Shown: positions 43,601 through 55,326 of the stretch, one piece after another
How the letters are laid out: each line of letters begins with the position of its first letter
Position numbering within the stretch: position 1 is the stretch's first letter
NCBI RefSeq assembly: GCF_033115175.1
Contig: NC_084834.1
Location: forward strand, 93,825,808 to 93,889,807
Length of the DNA: 64,000 bases
Direction of reading: 5' to 3'
Source of the DNA: Lepus europaeus
Lineage: Eukaryota; Chordata; Mammalia; Lagomorpha; Leporidae
The notes under the pieces: model-generated
What the model was told of the DNA's origin: nothing
What the model saw: the letters and a program-made list of their open reading frames with translations, nothing else
The model's database searches: none
Made by a program: the position numbers and the translations under genes

Positions 43601-44939
43601 ATTTTATAATAATATTTTAGCTTTTTGTAATTGTTTTATTGTGTGTACCATTTGAAACACAGGAGAAAAAATGGGCTATATCATGATTTCCAAGAATGAG
43701 TTATATATGACTTACCTATGAATTTGTTTAAAAAATAAACTTTGTTAAAAAAATAAACTTTTTATGATACTTCCTGGAGCCCCAAGAGCCCATAGTTCTA
43801 AAATGTGTCCCCAAGACAGCTTTCTGAGGGTTAGTAGACAGTAAATACTCTGTTCAAAATGTCCTTCTAGGAATACTATCTTCTTTAAAGACCATATTTT
43901 GATTAGGCTTTTATGTAATTATTCTCTAAGTTTGAAAATACAAATTAGTTTTGGGGACATTATTATACATATCTTAGATCAAGTATTACTGCACCAAATG
44001 CCTGTAGGGTCAAAGAAAAGCCATCAGTGAAGGGGAGAGGAAAACAGTAGTGAGTGATGGAAACTTTAGGAACTAAGGAGCTCAAACCCTTGAGAAAGTA
44101 GTTTCTACTACCCACAGTAGGTGATTCCTCATCTCTAAGTTTTTTTCTCCAAGGTTTTTTATTTATTGAAATGTCTACAGTTTGTGAGATGTCCTAATTT
44201 GCAAGTATTGGCCACAAATTAATACTTCTGCAAAATAATAGTATGGGCCATTGCTCTTCAAGCCAAGCAAAAAACGTGCCCGCAGACCAGATAAAGCCCA
44301 TGGGCCATCATGTGCAGCCTGTACTCTGCATTATCTTAACAGCTTTAACATTTGCATGAACTTGCCATATTTTGTTTCAACATTTATTAAGGGATAATGG
44401 TGACAGTAAGAATTTCCAGTCTCTGCTTTGATAAATTTATTTTCACTTTAGCATATTAAGTAAATATAGGATCCTAAAATGTATGTAAAATGATATTGTG
44501 AGTGTATCAGAGCTTGGTTGTCATGATTTTCCTTAGAAAAATTTTATTCTCAACTCCTTTCCTTCCCAAAGTCTGCCGTTCTTTCTTCTGTCTTTACACT
44601 AAGTATCTCCATGCTCCTCCAATAAATGTTCCTTTCATTTGCAAGAGTTAAAAAGAAAGATCCTTCTTAGAGAATCTGTAGGACAATGAGTTTGTGACTG
44701 ACTTAGCTGCACAAACTTCCAGAAATTCTTCCCCATAGCATTAAAATTCCTTAGCCTTAATACTGTTTCTTTCAAGTGTGCTTTTTAAATAGAAGAATGA
44801 CTGCCTTTAAGGCAGTTAGTGAAAAGACCCACAGAAGTAATCTTGGGGGGCAAACTCATAGCATGTAAGATCTGACCGCAGTCCGTCAGGGATTATTGAA
44901 CTGAGATGCCATTTTTACAATGGAATAAACATAATAACC
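43601..44939. other. Unassigned stretch
   Basis: SINE-free 1.3 kb. cccgcagaccagataaagcc at 44,279 hints at an old hAT element but is too short to call. Confidence 0.45.
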
Positions 44940-45476
44940 TAGTGAAACATGCATCTAGCCAAGATAGGGGTAACAGGGACAAGATTTACCCTCCGTCCCA
45001 CAGCAACTAAGATATGGACAAGATATGTGAAACAACTATTTCCAAGAGACTGGACATCAAGTAATGAAAGATAGTGAGTCCCTGAGATACAGAAAAAAGA
45101 TGAGCTTTGTAACTGCCCCTGCTTACTGCCTTGAGAGTTTATAGGCTGTGGTGCCTGTGAGGGAAACCCAGATGGAGAATGCTTGACTCTGAATTCAGAA
45201 GGTGGAGCTGAAAGTCTGGGAAGACCACAACAGCTAGAGTTAACAGGAGAGGTGAGAACTGCACAGAGAAAATCTTGGAGCCACACAAAAGAATTACAGG
45301 AAACAGAACTTCAGCTCCCATAGTGCCAGGAATAGTGACTATTCCCACGGGGAAGACTGTAAACCCTTAAGACTCACAAGTCACTGGGTAGAGTACACAA
45401 AAAATCTTGCCTACTAATTAGCCCTTGACTTAGCTCTGCTGTGGACAAGCCTAACAAAACTTAAAAACAAGACTGA

Positions 45477-45727
45477 GGGGCAGGCACTTGGCCTAGCAGT
45501 TAAGATGCCAGTTAAGACACCACATCCCACATTGGCATCCTTGGGTTTGGTTCCTGGCTCTCCTAATTCCAACTTCCTGCCAGTGCAGACTCTGGGAGAA
45601 GAACAGTGATGGTTCAAGTAAGTAGTTGGGTTCAAGTATGTGAGACACCTGGGTTGCGTTCTCAGCTCTGGGCTTTGGCCCTGCTGTGAGACACTATGTC
45701 TCTGTCTCTCAAACAACAACATAAAAA
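45477..45727 (+). mobile_element. CSINE-related SINE, plus strand
   Basis: ggggcaggcacttggcctag head, attccaacttcctgccagtg, gtctctgtctctcaaacaac tail. Confidence 0.85.
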
Positions 45728-45966
45728 CCAAGACCTGAAAGGATTGAATTTCTACATTTTTTAATACTATAACTTCATACTTGAGCCAAATTCAAGAATA
45801 TTTCCAACATTTGGCATCCTACAAGATAAAACTATCATATATTATCCAATCAAAACATTTAGACGTGCAAAGAAGCAGGAAATATAATGAGAGGATAAAT
45901 CTACAATCAGAATATTCAGAAATGACATAAAGGCTAGCATTAGCAGATACATATGTTAAAATTGAC

Positions 45967-46293
45967 TTTTTTTTAAGATTTATTTTTTATTTGAAAGAGT
46001 TACACAGGTGAACAGATTGAGTAAGTGAGTGAGAGAGAGAACCTTCCATCTCCTGGTTTATTCTCCAAATAGCTGCAATTGCCAGGGTTGGGCCAAGCCA
46101 AAGCTAGGAGCCCAGACCTGCTTCCAGGTCTCCCTTATGGGTGCAGAGGCCCACAGACTTTGGCCCGTCTTTCCCAGGCTCATTAGTAGCGAGCTGGATT
46201 GAAAGTGGAGCATCTGGGTCTTGAACTGGAGCCCACATGAAATGCCAGCACCACAGGCAGAGGCATAACCTGCTACATCACAATACCAGCCCC
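45967..46293 (-). mobile_element. CSINE, minus strand
   Basis: Poly(T), aagatttattttttatttga, body, head tcacaataccagcccc; short ttaaaat repeats at both sides. Confidence 0.9.
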
Positions 46294-46377
46294 ATTAAAA
46301 TAGTTTTATTCCATGTGTTAAATGTTAAATAGGAACCCATCAAACCTCTAGAGATTCAAATATGAGCAGATAATTTT

Positions 46378-46696
46378 TTAAATATTTATTTATTTGAAAG
46401 GAAGGGTTATAGAAAGAGAGGAAGAAGAAGGATACCGAAATCTTCCATCAGCTGGTTCATTCCCCAAATGGCTATAGCAGATTGAGCTGGTCCAAGCCAA
46501 AGCCAGGAACTGGGAGCTTCATCCAGGTCTACCACATGGATGCAGGGCCCCAAACATTTGTGCCATCCTCCACTCTTTCTCAGGCACATTAGCAGGGAGC
46601 TGAATTGGAAGTGGAGCTGCCAAGAACTCAAATGGGCACCTGTATGGGATGTCGGCCTCTCAGGGGGCTTTACCTGTTATGCCCCAGTGCCAACCC
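46378..46696 (-). mobile_element. CSINE, minus strand
   Basis: Target-site duplication tgagcagataatttt at 46,363-46,377 and 46,697-46,711, 15 bp and perfect. Head ccccagtgccaacc. Confidence 0.95.
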
Positions 46697-47394
46697 TGAG
46701 CAGATAATTTTAAGTAAATGAACTTTAAGTAGCCAAAGCATATGAAATTTGAGTCCCTGAGGAGAGAAAAGGCATAATAGAAAAAAAGTTTGCAGAGATA
46801 ATGTCTGAAACTTTTGTAACTAGTGATTAAAACGGTAAAATTAGGGATTCCAAAGTACCTGAACCCCAAGCATGAAAAACATGAAGAAAATTATAGCAAG
46901 GCACATCATATTCCAACTGTTCAAAATCTGTGATAAAGAGACTAACTTAAAGGCAGCCAAAGAGAAAAGGCACTTTATGTACTGAGGAACAAAGATAAGG
47001 AAGAGAGCCTATTTATTGTCAGTGATGATGCAAACAAGAACACAGTGGATCAACTTCTTTAAAGTAATGGAAGGCACTGTCACTTAGAATTTCTGCCCAA
47101 ACCAGTATTTCAAAAGCAAAGGTGAAATACTTTTTTCAGAGATAACGATAGCTGAAAGAATTTGTCACCAGCAGATCTATACTACCAGCAATGTTAAGGG
47201 AAGGTGTTAAGCAGGAGGGTAACGATACCAAATGGATCTACACAATAAAAACTGAAAACTGGAAGTGCTAACTGCATTGATAAATGTATATGATACTTAT
47301 TATTTAAATTTCTTTAAAAATTAATAAAATGCTGAGAAAATCAAATTAATGGGCCCACTTTATAGCTATCTCGAAATGCAATAATAAATTAATA

Positions 47395-47625
47395 ATGGTT
47401 AACATTTTGACCACTGACAATGAGTAAGGAATATTACCCAAATAATTTCATTTAATCCATCTAACAACCTTATAACTAAGTATCGTTAACATCCCCTTGT
47501 TATCAGTGAGAAAAATGAGGTAATAAGAAGGTGAAATAACTTAGGCAAGATCACACATTTTATTAAATTGTTAAGTTGGGACATAAACTTATTCTCATTG
47601 ACTCTAAAGCTTGTTACTTTACCAT
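47395..47625 (-). repeat. MIR SINE, minus strand
   Basis: aataatttcatttaatccat, atccccttgttatcagtgag, ataacttaggcaagatcaca lie in reversed MIR order. Confidence 0.7.
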
Positions 47626-48130
47626 TATTTATAGATCAGGCAGTAGTTTAAAGAGGAAAGAATAAAGAGGAGTGGTAGACAGCTTGGTGGATGACATCAA
47701 TACATCACACAAGTATTACAGATTATTTCTAGTTGGATAGTCCATACCATCAAAATTTGCACTTTTAACAAATATTTTTTTCAAGAACAAAATTTACACA
47801 GATGTGGAAGGCAGTAAGTCCAGGTCTCTGTAGCTCAACGCTGTTCAGAATATACCATTTGGATTTAAGGAAAGCAATAAAACTTGTATCCTTGTTCCTG
47901 GGAAGAAACAAACTCTTTCTGTGAGCTTGGCTCTCTTACTACTTCAGCCAGGTCTTTTGCCAATTGATTGAAAGAAAGCCTTACATTATTTAATGATCTC
48001 TTTCATTTTTATTAACAACTGTAACATCTTACAAGGTAAACTGAAAGGAAAAGTTTAAATTTAGATAATCTGACTTGTACTAATAGTAACAATGCTGAAG
48101 TAACAAGGGAATGGCTTTAAAAATATCTAT
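47626..48130. other. Unassigned stretch
   Basis: No recognisable repeat. Its position between L1M pieces shows that the old L1 chain is not one simple element. Confidence 0.45.
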
Positions 48131-48136
48131 GGGGTT

Positions 48137-48411
48137 GGGGCCAGCGCCATAGCGCACTAGGTTAATCCTCAACCTGCGGCACCGGCCACCCATGTGAGTG
48201 CCGGTTCTAGTCCTGGTTGCTCCTCTTTCAGTCCATCTCTCTGCTGTGGCTTGGGAAAGCAATAGAGGATGGCCCGGGTGCTGGCTTCAGATGGGCGCAG
48301 CTCCAGCCATTGTGGCCATTTGGGGAGTGAACCAACAGAAGGAAGACCTTTCTCTCTGTCCCTCTCTCTCACTGTCTGCAACTCTACCTGTCAAATAAAT
48401 CTTTAAAAAAA
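48137..48411 (+). mobile_element. CSINE, plus strand, internally shortened
   Basis: ggccagcgccatagcgcact head, 'ggatggcccgggtgctggctt' shows a ~40-bp internal deletion, tail cctgtcaaataaatctttaa. Confidence 0.9.
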
Positions 48412-48475
48412 AAAAAATCTGTGGGTAAAGACTTGTTATTTTAATGGGCTGATATTTTCATAGGTATAATAAATT

Positions 48476-48762
48476 TTTCAAAAAAGATTTGTTTATTTGA
48501 AAGACTTAAGAGAGAGAAATTTTCCATCTGCTGATTCACTCCTCAGATAGCCACAACAGTAATGGCTGGACCAGGCTGAAGCCACAAGCTTCATCCCGGT
48601 CTCCCATGTGGGTAGCAAATATTGGCCATCTTCTGCTACTTTTCCCAGGCCATTACCAGAGAGCTAGATTGGAAGTAGAGCAGACGGACTTGAACCAGCT
48701 CCCATATGGGATGCTAGTGGCTCAGGAAGTGGCTTTACTTGCTATACTACAATGCCAGTCCC
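48476..48762 (-). mobile_element. CSINE, minus strand
   Basis: aaaagatttgtttatttgaa, ttccatctgctgattcactc, head atactacaatgccagtccc; aataaatttttc and aataaatgtttt flank it. Confidence 0.88.
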
Positions 48763-48788
48763 AATAAATGTTTTTAAAAAATAATTGA

Positions 48789-49117
48789 GGGGCCAGTGCT
48801 GTGCTTCAGTGGATAAAGCTGCTGCCTGCGGTGCCAGTATTCCATTTGGGTGCTGGTTTGAGTCCTGGCTGCTCCACTTCCAATCTAGCTCTCTGCTATG
48901 GCCTGGGAAAGCAATAGAAGATGGCCTAAAACCTTGGGCCCCTGCAGCCACATGGGCAACTTGGGAGAATCTCCAGGGTTCCTGGCTTCAGATCTGCCCA
49001 ACTCCAGCTGTTGCGGCCGTTTGGGGAGTGAACCAGTGGATGGAAGACAACTCTTTCTTGCTCTGCCTCTTTGTAACTCTGCTTTTCAATAAGTAAATAA
49101 ATCTTTAAAAAAAAAAA
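48789..49117 (+). mobile_element. CSINE, plus strand
   Basis: ggggccagtgctgtgcttca head, full body, aataagtaaataaatcttta tail. Confidence 0.92.
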
Positions 49118-49510
49118 AGTTGACTTTAAACAAAAATAACAATGTAGTTTAGAGATAATAACACATATAAAAGAAAAATGCATGGCAATACCCAAAGTTG
49201 GGAGGGGAGAACTGGGAGTGTACCTACAATTGTAGCTTTTTATTTGACATTGTTTATCATTTGAAAGTACACTATGATATGTTAAAGATGCATACTATAA
49301 ATACTATAGCAGTGACTAAAGTAGCAAAACAAAATTATATATGAAGCAGCAAAGGAGGGAAATTAGAAGCATGAAAAGATATTGTTAATATTTAAAAGGC
49401 AGAAAAAGGGGAAAACAGATGGAATAGATAAACTGACAGGAAAATGATAAACTAAACTATTAATAGGCACATTTGATGTAAGTGGTTTAAATACCCAATT
49501 AAATGGAAGA
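49118..49510 (+). mobile_element. Ancient L1 (L1M type), middle piece, plus strand
   Basis: caaaaataacaatgtagttt, ttgaaagtacactatgatat, taaagatgcatactataaat, gatgtaagtggtttaaatac follow the old-L1 order between ORF1 and the ORF2 endonuclease. Confidence 0.7.
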
Positions 49511-49528
49511 GCTGGGAGCAGGTGTTTT
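49511..49528 (+). mobile_element. Left stub of a SINE split by the rabbit L1
   Basis: gctgggagcaggtgtttt is the head of the SINE that continues at 54,471. Its last 12 bases (49,517-49,528) are the L1 target-site duplication. Confidence 0.8.
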
Positions 49529-49963
49529 TCTTTCATTTTATTTAAGGTGTACAAATTTCATATATTTCCTATATACAGATTCAGGAACATAGAGATACTT
49601 TTCACCCTAACCTCCCTCTTGCTCATGCTCCACCCTTCTTTGTCTTCCGTCTCATATTCCCATTCTTGAGTTTTACAAATATCTATTTTCAGTTAACTTT
49701 ATACTCATAAGATTAACCCTACACTAAGTAAAGAGTTAAACAAGTAGTATGAAGCAAAAAACACTGTCCCTCAACAATCAAGACAAGGACTGTAGACAGT
49801 CATCAAATCTCAAAATGTTAATTTGACTTCTATACATTATATTTGAGGTACTCCATTAGTTACACACATCAGGGGAAATGTGGTATTTGTTTTTTTGGGA
49901 CTAGCTTATTTCACCAAGTACAGTGGTTTCCAGTTGCATCCATATTGTTGCAAAAGACAGTAT
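49529..49963 (-). other. 3'UTR of the rabbit L1
   Basis: Sequence between the ORF2 end and the A-rich tail on the minus strand. The short A-rich end (tctttcattttattt on plus) abuts the target-site duplication. Confidence 0.75.
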
Positions 49964-52900
49964 TTAATTTTTTTTTACCACTGTGTAGTATTCTGTAGTG
50001 TATATATACCATAATTTCTTTATCCAGTCTTCAGTTGGTAGACATCTGGGTTGATTCAATATCTTAGCTATTGTGAATTGAACTGTGATAAACATGGGGT
50101 ACTGATCACTCTTTGATATGCTGATTTCATTTGAGTAAATTCCCAGGAGTGTAATGGCTGGGTTATATGGCTGGTCTATATTTAGATTTCTGAGATATCT
50201 CCATACTGTCTTCCACATTGGCTGCACCAGTTTACATTCCCATCAAGAGTGAACCAGGGGACCTTTTCCCCTACATCCTTACCAGTATTTGTTGTTTGTT
50301 GATTTCTGTATGAGGGCCATTCTGACTGGGATGAGGTGAAACCTCATTGTGGTTTTGACTTGCATTTCCCTGATGGCTAGTGTTCCTGAGCATTTTCTCA
50401 AGTATCTGCTGGCCATTTGGATTTCCTCGTTTGAAAAATGTCTGTTTAAGTCCTTTGCACATTAAATAACTGGATTGTTTGTTTTGTTGTTGTTGAGTTT
50501 CTTGAGTTCTTTATAGATTCTGGACATTAATCCTTTATCGGTTTCATAGTTTGCAAATATTTGCTCCCATTCTGTTGGTTGCTTCTTCACTTTGCTGAGT
50601 GTTTCTTTTGCAGTGCAGAAACTTCTCAGTTTGATGTAATCCCATTTGTCTATTTTGGCTTTGATTGTGCTTTTGGAGGCTTTTCCAAGAAGTCTTTGCC
50701 TATGCCAGTGTCTTGCAGAGGTTCCCCAATGTTCTCTAGTACTTTGATGGTATCAGGTTGTAAATTTAGGTCCTTGACCCATTTTTAGTGGATTTTTGTG
50801 TAAGGTGTAAGGTAGGGGTTTTGTTTCATACTTTTGTGCTTAGAAATCCAGTTTTCCCATTTGTTGAAGAGATTGTCTTGCTCCAGGTATTGACTTTAGC
50901 TCCTTTGTCAAAGATAAGTTAGGGCCGGCGCCGTGGCTCAACAGGCTAATCCTCCGCCTTGCGGCGCCGGCACACCGGGTTCTAGTCCCGGTCGGGGCAC
51001 CGATCCTGTCCCGGTTGCCCCGCTTCCAGGCCAGCTCTCTGCTGTGGATAGGGAGTGCAGTGGAGGATGGCCCAAGTCCTTGGGTCCTGCACCCCATGGG
51101 AGACCAGGAGAAGCACCTGGCTCCTGCCATCGGAACAGCGCGGTGCGCCGGCCGCAGCGCGCTACCGCGGCGGCCATTGGAGGGTGAACCAACGGCAAAA
51201 GGAAGACCTTTCTCTCTGTCTCTCTCTCTCACTGTCCACTCTGCCTGTAAAAAAAAAAAAAAAAAGATAAGTTAGTTATAGATGCATGGAGTGATTTCTG
51301 TAGTTTCTATTCTGGTCCATTGGTTTACCTATCTGTTTTTGTGCCAATACCAGGCTATTTTGATTACTACTGACCTGTAGTATGTCTTGAAATCTAGTAT
51401 TGTGATGCTTCCAGCTTTGTTTTTGCTGTATAAGATTACTTCCATATGAATTTTAGTATCATATTTCTGGGAAGAATGCCATTGGTATTTTGATTGGAAG
51501 CGCATTGAATCTATAAATTGCTTTTGGTAGTATGGACATTTTGATGATGTTTCTTCCAATCTATGAACATGGAAGATTTTTCCATTTTTTGTGTCTTCTC
51601 CTATTTCTATTTCTTTAATGTTTTGGAATTTTCATCTTAGAAATCTTTGATCTCCTTGGTTAAATTTATTCCAAGGTATCTAAACATTTTTGTAGCTAGT
51701 GTGAATGAAATTGATCTTAGAAGTTCTTTCTAAGCCATGCCATTGTCTATGTATACAAAGTCTAGATTTTTGTGGGTTAATTTTATATCCTGCCACCTTA
51801 CCAAACTCTTTGAGTTCTAGTAACCTCCTAGTGGAATCTTTTGGTTCCCCTATGTATAGAATCATGTCATCTGCAAATAGGGCTAATTTGACTTCTTTCT
51901 TTCCAATTTGTATCCCTTTGGTTTTTCTTGCCTAATGGTTCAGGCTAAAATTTTCAGAATAATATTGAATACTAATGGTGAGAGTGGGCATCCTTGTCTG
52001 GCTCCAGATATTAGTGGGAATGCTTCCAACTTTTCCTCATTCAATAATATGCTGGCTGTGGGTTTGTCATAAATTCCTTGATTGTGTTCTTTTTATACCC
52101 AATTTGCTTAAGGCTTTTATCATGAAAGGATGTTGTATTTTATCAATGCTTTTTCTGCATCTATTGAGATAATCATATGGTTTTATTTTTCAATTTGTTA
52201 ATGTGATGTATCACATTTATTGATTTGCACATGTTGAACCTTCCTTGCATACCAGGGATAAATCTCACTTTGTCCAGGTGAATATCTTTCTGATGTGTTG
52301 TTGGATTTTTTAGCTAGTACTTTGTTGAGGATTTTTACATCTGTTTATCAGAGATATTGGTCTATAGTTCTCTTTCTCTGTTGTGTCTTTTTCTGGTTTA
52401 GGAATGAAGGTGATGCTGGCTTATTGAAGGGTTTAGGGAAGGATTCCCTCCATTTCAGTTGTTTTGAGTAGCTTGAGAAGAATTGATATTAGTTCTTTAA
52501 ATGCCTGGTAGAATTCAACAGTGAAGCCATCCGGTCCTGGGCTTTTCATTTTGGGGAGAGTTTTTATTACCTGTTCATCCTCTATCTTGCTTATTGGTCT
52601 GTTTATGTTTTCTATGACTTTATGACTTCATTTTGGTAGATTATATGTGTTCAGGAATCTATATGTTTCTTCTAGATTTTCCAATTTGTTGGCATATAGC
52701 TCTTTGTAGTAATTCTTGATGATTCTTTTTATTTCTGTTTTATCTGTTTTTATATTTCATTTTCATCTCTGACTTTATTGATTTGAGTCTTTCCCTCTTT
52801 TTTTCGGTTAGTTGGGCCAGTGGTGTTTCAGTTTTGTTTGTTTATTTTTTCAGAAAACCAGCTCTTCATTTCACTGATCTTTTGTATTGATTTTTTTTGT

Positions 52901-53219
52901 TTCAATTTTGTTTATTCTTTAATTTTAATTATTTCTTTCCTCCTCCTAATTTGTGGTTTTGTTGTTGTTTTTCTAGGTCCTTGAGATGCATTGATGGCTC
53001 ATTTATTTGGTGCCTTTCCAATTTCGTGATGTAGGCACCAAGTGCTATAAACTTCCCTCCTAACACTGCTTTTGCTGTATCCCATACATTTTGATATATT
53101 GTATTATTGCCTTCATTCATTTCCAGAAAAATTTTTATGTCTATTTTGATTTCTTCTGTGATCCATTGTTCATTCAGGAACATGTTTTTCAGTCTCCATG
53201 TGTTTGTAAATGTTTTTGA
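49964..53219 (-). pseudogene. L1 ORF2 remnant: RT and C-terminal parts, broken
   Basis: Homologous to the L1 ORF2 reverse transcriptase and C-terminal region; the endonuclease domain is missing. Readable blocks on the minus strand: a pre-RT segment (52,929-53,183) with the conserved GKFIALGAY; the RT 'SPGPDGF' block near 52,525; catalytic FADD at 51,866-51,877; 'GYKINPQKS' near 51,780; and WIKKLWYIYT near 50,000. Frameshifts and stops separate these, and the CSINE at 50,923-51,262 adds another break. No intact product. Confidence 0.88.
50923..51262 (+). mobile_element. Very young CSINE inside the L1, plus strand
   Basis: Perfect 13-bp target-site duplication aaagataagttag at 50,910-50,922 and 51,263-51,275. 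Intact head ggccggcgccgtggctcaac, B-box-like ggttctagtcccggtcggg. Near-identical in diagnostic positions to 6,968-7,343. Its tail is a clean A run, a sign of youth. Confidence 0.96.
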
Positions 53220-53220
53220 G

Positions 53221-54449
53221 GTTCACCTCCGTTGGCGTAATCACACCCTTACTTCCTCTCTTCCAAGGTGATCAGTGTTTGGGTGTTAGCCCTCAGTGGG
53301 TGCAGTACTCATCCATGAATCCACAGGAACTGCACAAAAGATCTTGCGGTTCTCAGTGTGAACACAGATCCCTCTGCAGTGACCCACCCCTGGCAATCAG
53401 GGAGCTCTGAGCGTGTGGAGCCCCACACAGTGATTGCCCGGAGACCCAGCTACACCCTGTGCCCTCTCATCCAGTCACTGAGTTCCGCAGTCGCAGCACA
53501 TAAGGCTCCCAACATCACAAGGTATAGAGGAACTAGTGCTCTCTGCTAGCCTCTCCCATCCACCAAGAGCTGAGATATTCCCAGCCAGTTGCCTGTGGTG
53601 CTCCGCCTCAGTGGTCTGCGTCCTGGGCCCTGTGATATGTTGAGAGGCTGGAGACACCTCAGTCATATGTAGTTGCCCAGCCCCCTCTCAATCTTCCTAG
53701 CCAGAGTCAAAAAATCATTGGGAAATGTAGTTCTTTTCTCTGGTAAAATCTCTGGTCACATGTGCGCACAGTAGCTGCTGGCCACAGCCCTACACGTTTC
53801 ACAATCACACCTTTCCCCACTGGTTGCTGGGCACATAAAAGAGTTTCTATAGCTAGTACTAATGTCAGAATGGCTCCTTTTCCTCGCCTGTTGTGGGGTG
53901 TGTGCACCCAAGCTCCTGAGGTTGCCTGTGATGGCATCTGTCCCTGCCAGTTGCTACAGCTGTTTTATCCAAAATGGGGCCCTCGCTCTCTCAGCTGGTG
54001 GCAGGGTGCTGTTGGGGGGATGGGGAGAGAGAAACATGCCCCTTTTTTTCTTTCAGTGTGAGTGGGCACCCTGTTCCCCAGAGGGCTCTAAGCCTAGCTC
54101 AAAGACAGCGTAGTCTGCTAGGCTGTCCCTCCAGCTGTATCACCAGTGGCGCAGGCCGCTGAAGTCTGGTCTCACCTTGCTCTCCAAAGCCGGTGCTTTC
54201 TCCAGCTCAGTGGTACTGGGATTGTGTGTTGTGTCTCTCCTCCTTGCTGTGCATCTGCACCTTCCACACAAATCCACAGTGTCTCTCCTTCTGTAGAATC
54301 TCCACTGCAGTTTCCTCTCCAACTCTCCCCCTGAGAATGCACTTTCTCCACCCACCCACCCCTCCCCCCCCCCTTTTTTTTCTTACTATTTTCCCCTAGC
54401 CTAGAGCAGTCTGCCCTATCCCTATTCCACCATCTTGGAACCTTCAGTT
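53221..54449 (-). promoter_or_regulatory. L1 5'UTR (putative promoter), minus strand
   Basis: Moderately GC-rich and not similar to the ORF2 part. It starts on the minus strand with ttccaagatggtggaatagg, where YY1 is known to act in other mammalian L1s, and has a C/T-rich run on plus at 54,354-54,381. It may retain sense promoter activity directed towards lower coordinates. Confidence 0.65.
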
Positions 54450-54470
54450 TCACTGTTCAGCAGGTGTTTT

Positions 54471-54800
54471 CTTAGTGGTTAAGTTGCACATGGCATTTTA
54501 TATTGGACTACTTGGGTTCAGTTCCCAGTTTCATCTCTTGACTCCAGGATTGAACTTCAGCTTCCTGCCAATACAGACCCTGGAAGACAATGGTAATGGC
54601 TCAAAAGTAATTGGGTTCCTACCATACATATGGGAGACCTTGATTGAGTTCATGGCTTCTGGGTTCCCTTTGGCTCAGACCACACTAGCCACACTTGAGG
54701 GCATTTGGGTAGTAAACCAGCAGACAGAGAGCTCACACTCTCTCTTCTCTCTCTTTCTCTGTTTGTCTTTGCCTCTCAAATAAATAAAAATTTAAAATAT
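54471..54800 (+). mobile_element. CSINE-related SINE, right part, split by the rabbit L1
   Basis: Continues the head at 49,511: cttagtggttaagttgcaca, ttcagcttcctgccaataca, tatgggagaccttgattga, ctctcaaataaataaaaatt. Joining both parts removes one copy of the 12-bp duplication and gives a normal SINE. Confidence 0.88.
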
Positions 54801-55326
54801 ATTATATGTCATGAAAACAGAACTGCAAGGGCAAATTGACAAATCTAAAATTGTAATAAGAGATTTCAATATGCTTCTGTCAGAGTTGATAGAACAAGTT
54901 TCAGAAAACCCGTAAGCTATAGAAGACATCACATTAGCTAACCACCCAACAACAGCAGAATATACATTCTTTTCTAGTGCGCACAGAACATTGGCTGAGG
55001 CAGTTGACAATTCTAGACCACTGAATAAATTTTAATACATAAAAATATTTAACTGATCCAAAGCATGTCTGATATATTCCTAAATATTTGGAAATTAAAT
55101 GACTACTTCAAAATATCCCATGGTTCAGTGAGGAAAATAAAGAGGAAATGAAACATATATTGTATGTATTTGTATGGGATACAAATGAAAATTCAATATG
55201 TCAAAATATTGGGATGCCAACTCCCAAAGCAAGACTTAAGGAAATTTATAGCAGTAAATAGGAATATTAGAAAAGAAAAATTGTCTTAAACTAATGACCT
55301 GAACTTTCACCTAGAAGAAGATGTAA

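Larger units (their letters stand above)
44940..47350 (+). mobile_element. Ancient L1 (L1M type), 5' region, plus strand
   Basis: The 5' flank and ORF1-like region of an old L1 are interrupted by three SINEs (45,477; 45,967; 46,378). The best-matching blocks run from 46,850 to 47,230: 'gaaaattatagcaaggcaca', 'ggcagccaaagagaaaagg', 'agctgaaagaatttgtcacc', 'agcagatctatactaccagc'. Decayed and non-coding. The 5' boundary is uncertain. It is followed in order by further L1M pieces at 49,118 and 54,801. Confidence 0.7.
49529..54458 (-). mobile_element. Rabbit L1, minus strand, both ends present, ORF1 and endonuclease missing
   Basis: Retrotransposon bounded by a perfect 12-bp target-site duplication, agcaggtgtttt (49,517-49,528 and 54,459-54,470). 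On the minus strand it begins near 54,449 with ccaagatggtggaatagg, the usual L1 5' start with a YY1-like site, then about 1.2 kb of 5'UTR to about 53,221. ORF2 follows directly from the segment just before the reverse transcriptase. RT marks are visible: SPGPDGFT near 52,525 and FADD at 51,866-51,877. The ORF2 C-terminal part lies at 49,964-50,470, then a 3'UTR and A-rich tail. ORF1 and the ORF2 endonuclease (about 2 kb) are absent. The frame has many stops and shifts, so it is dead. A young CSINE at 50,923 splits it. Confidence 0.9.

Noticed and set aside
45139..45348. Minus-strand frames of 69-115 codons at 44.9-45.4 kb
   Set aside because: They lie in the 5' part of the old L1 chain on the opposite strand and show no conserved motif.
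50923..51262. A tRNA gene in the SINE heads
   Set aside because: A- and B-box-like sequence is present because CSINEs derive from a tRNA, but no cloverleaf of a functional tRNA is evident.
53710..54360. Several frames on both strands suggesting a gene
   Set aside because: This is the GC-richer 5'UTR of the minus-strand L1. No ORF1 trimerisation or RNA-binding motif is present.
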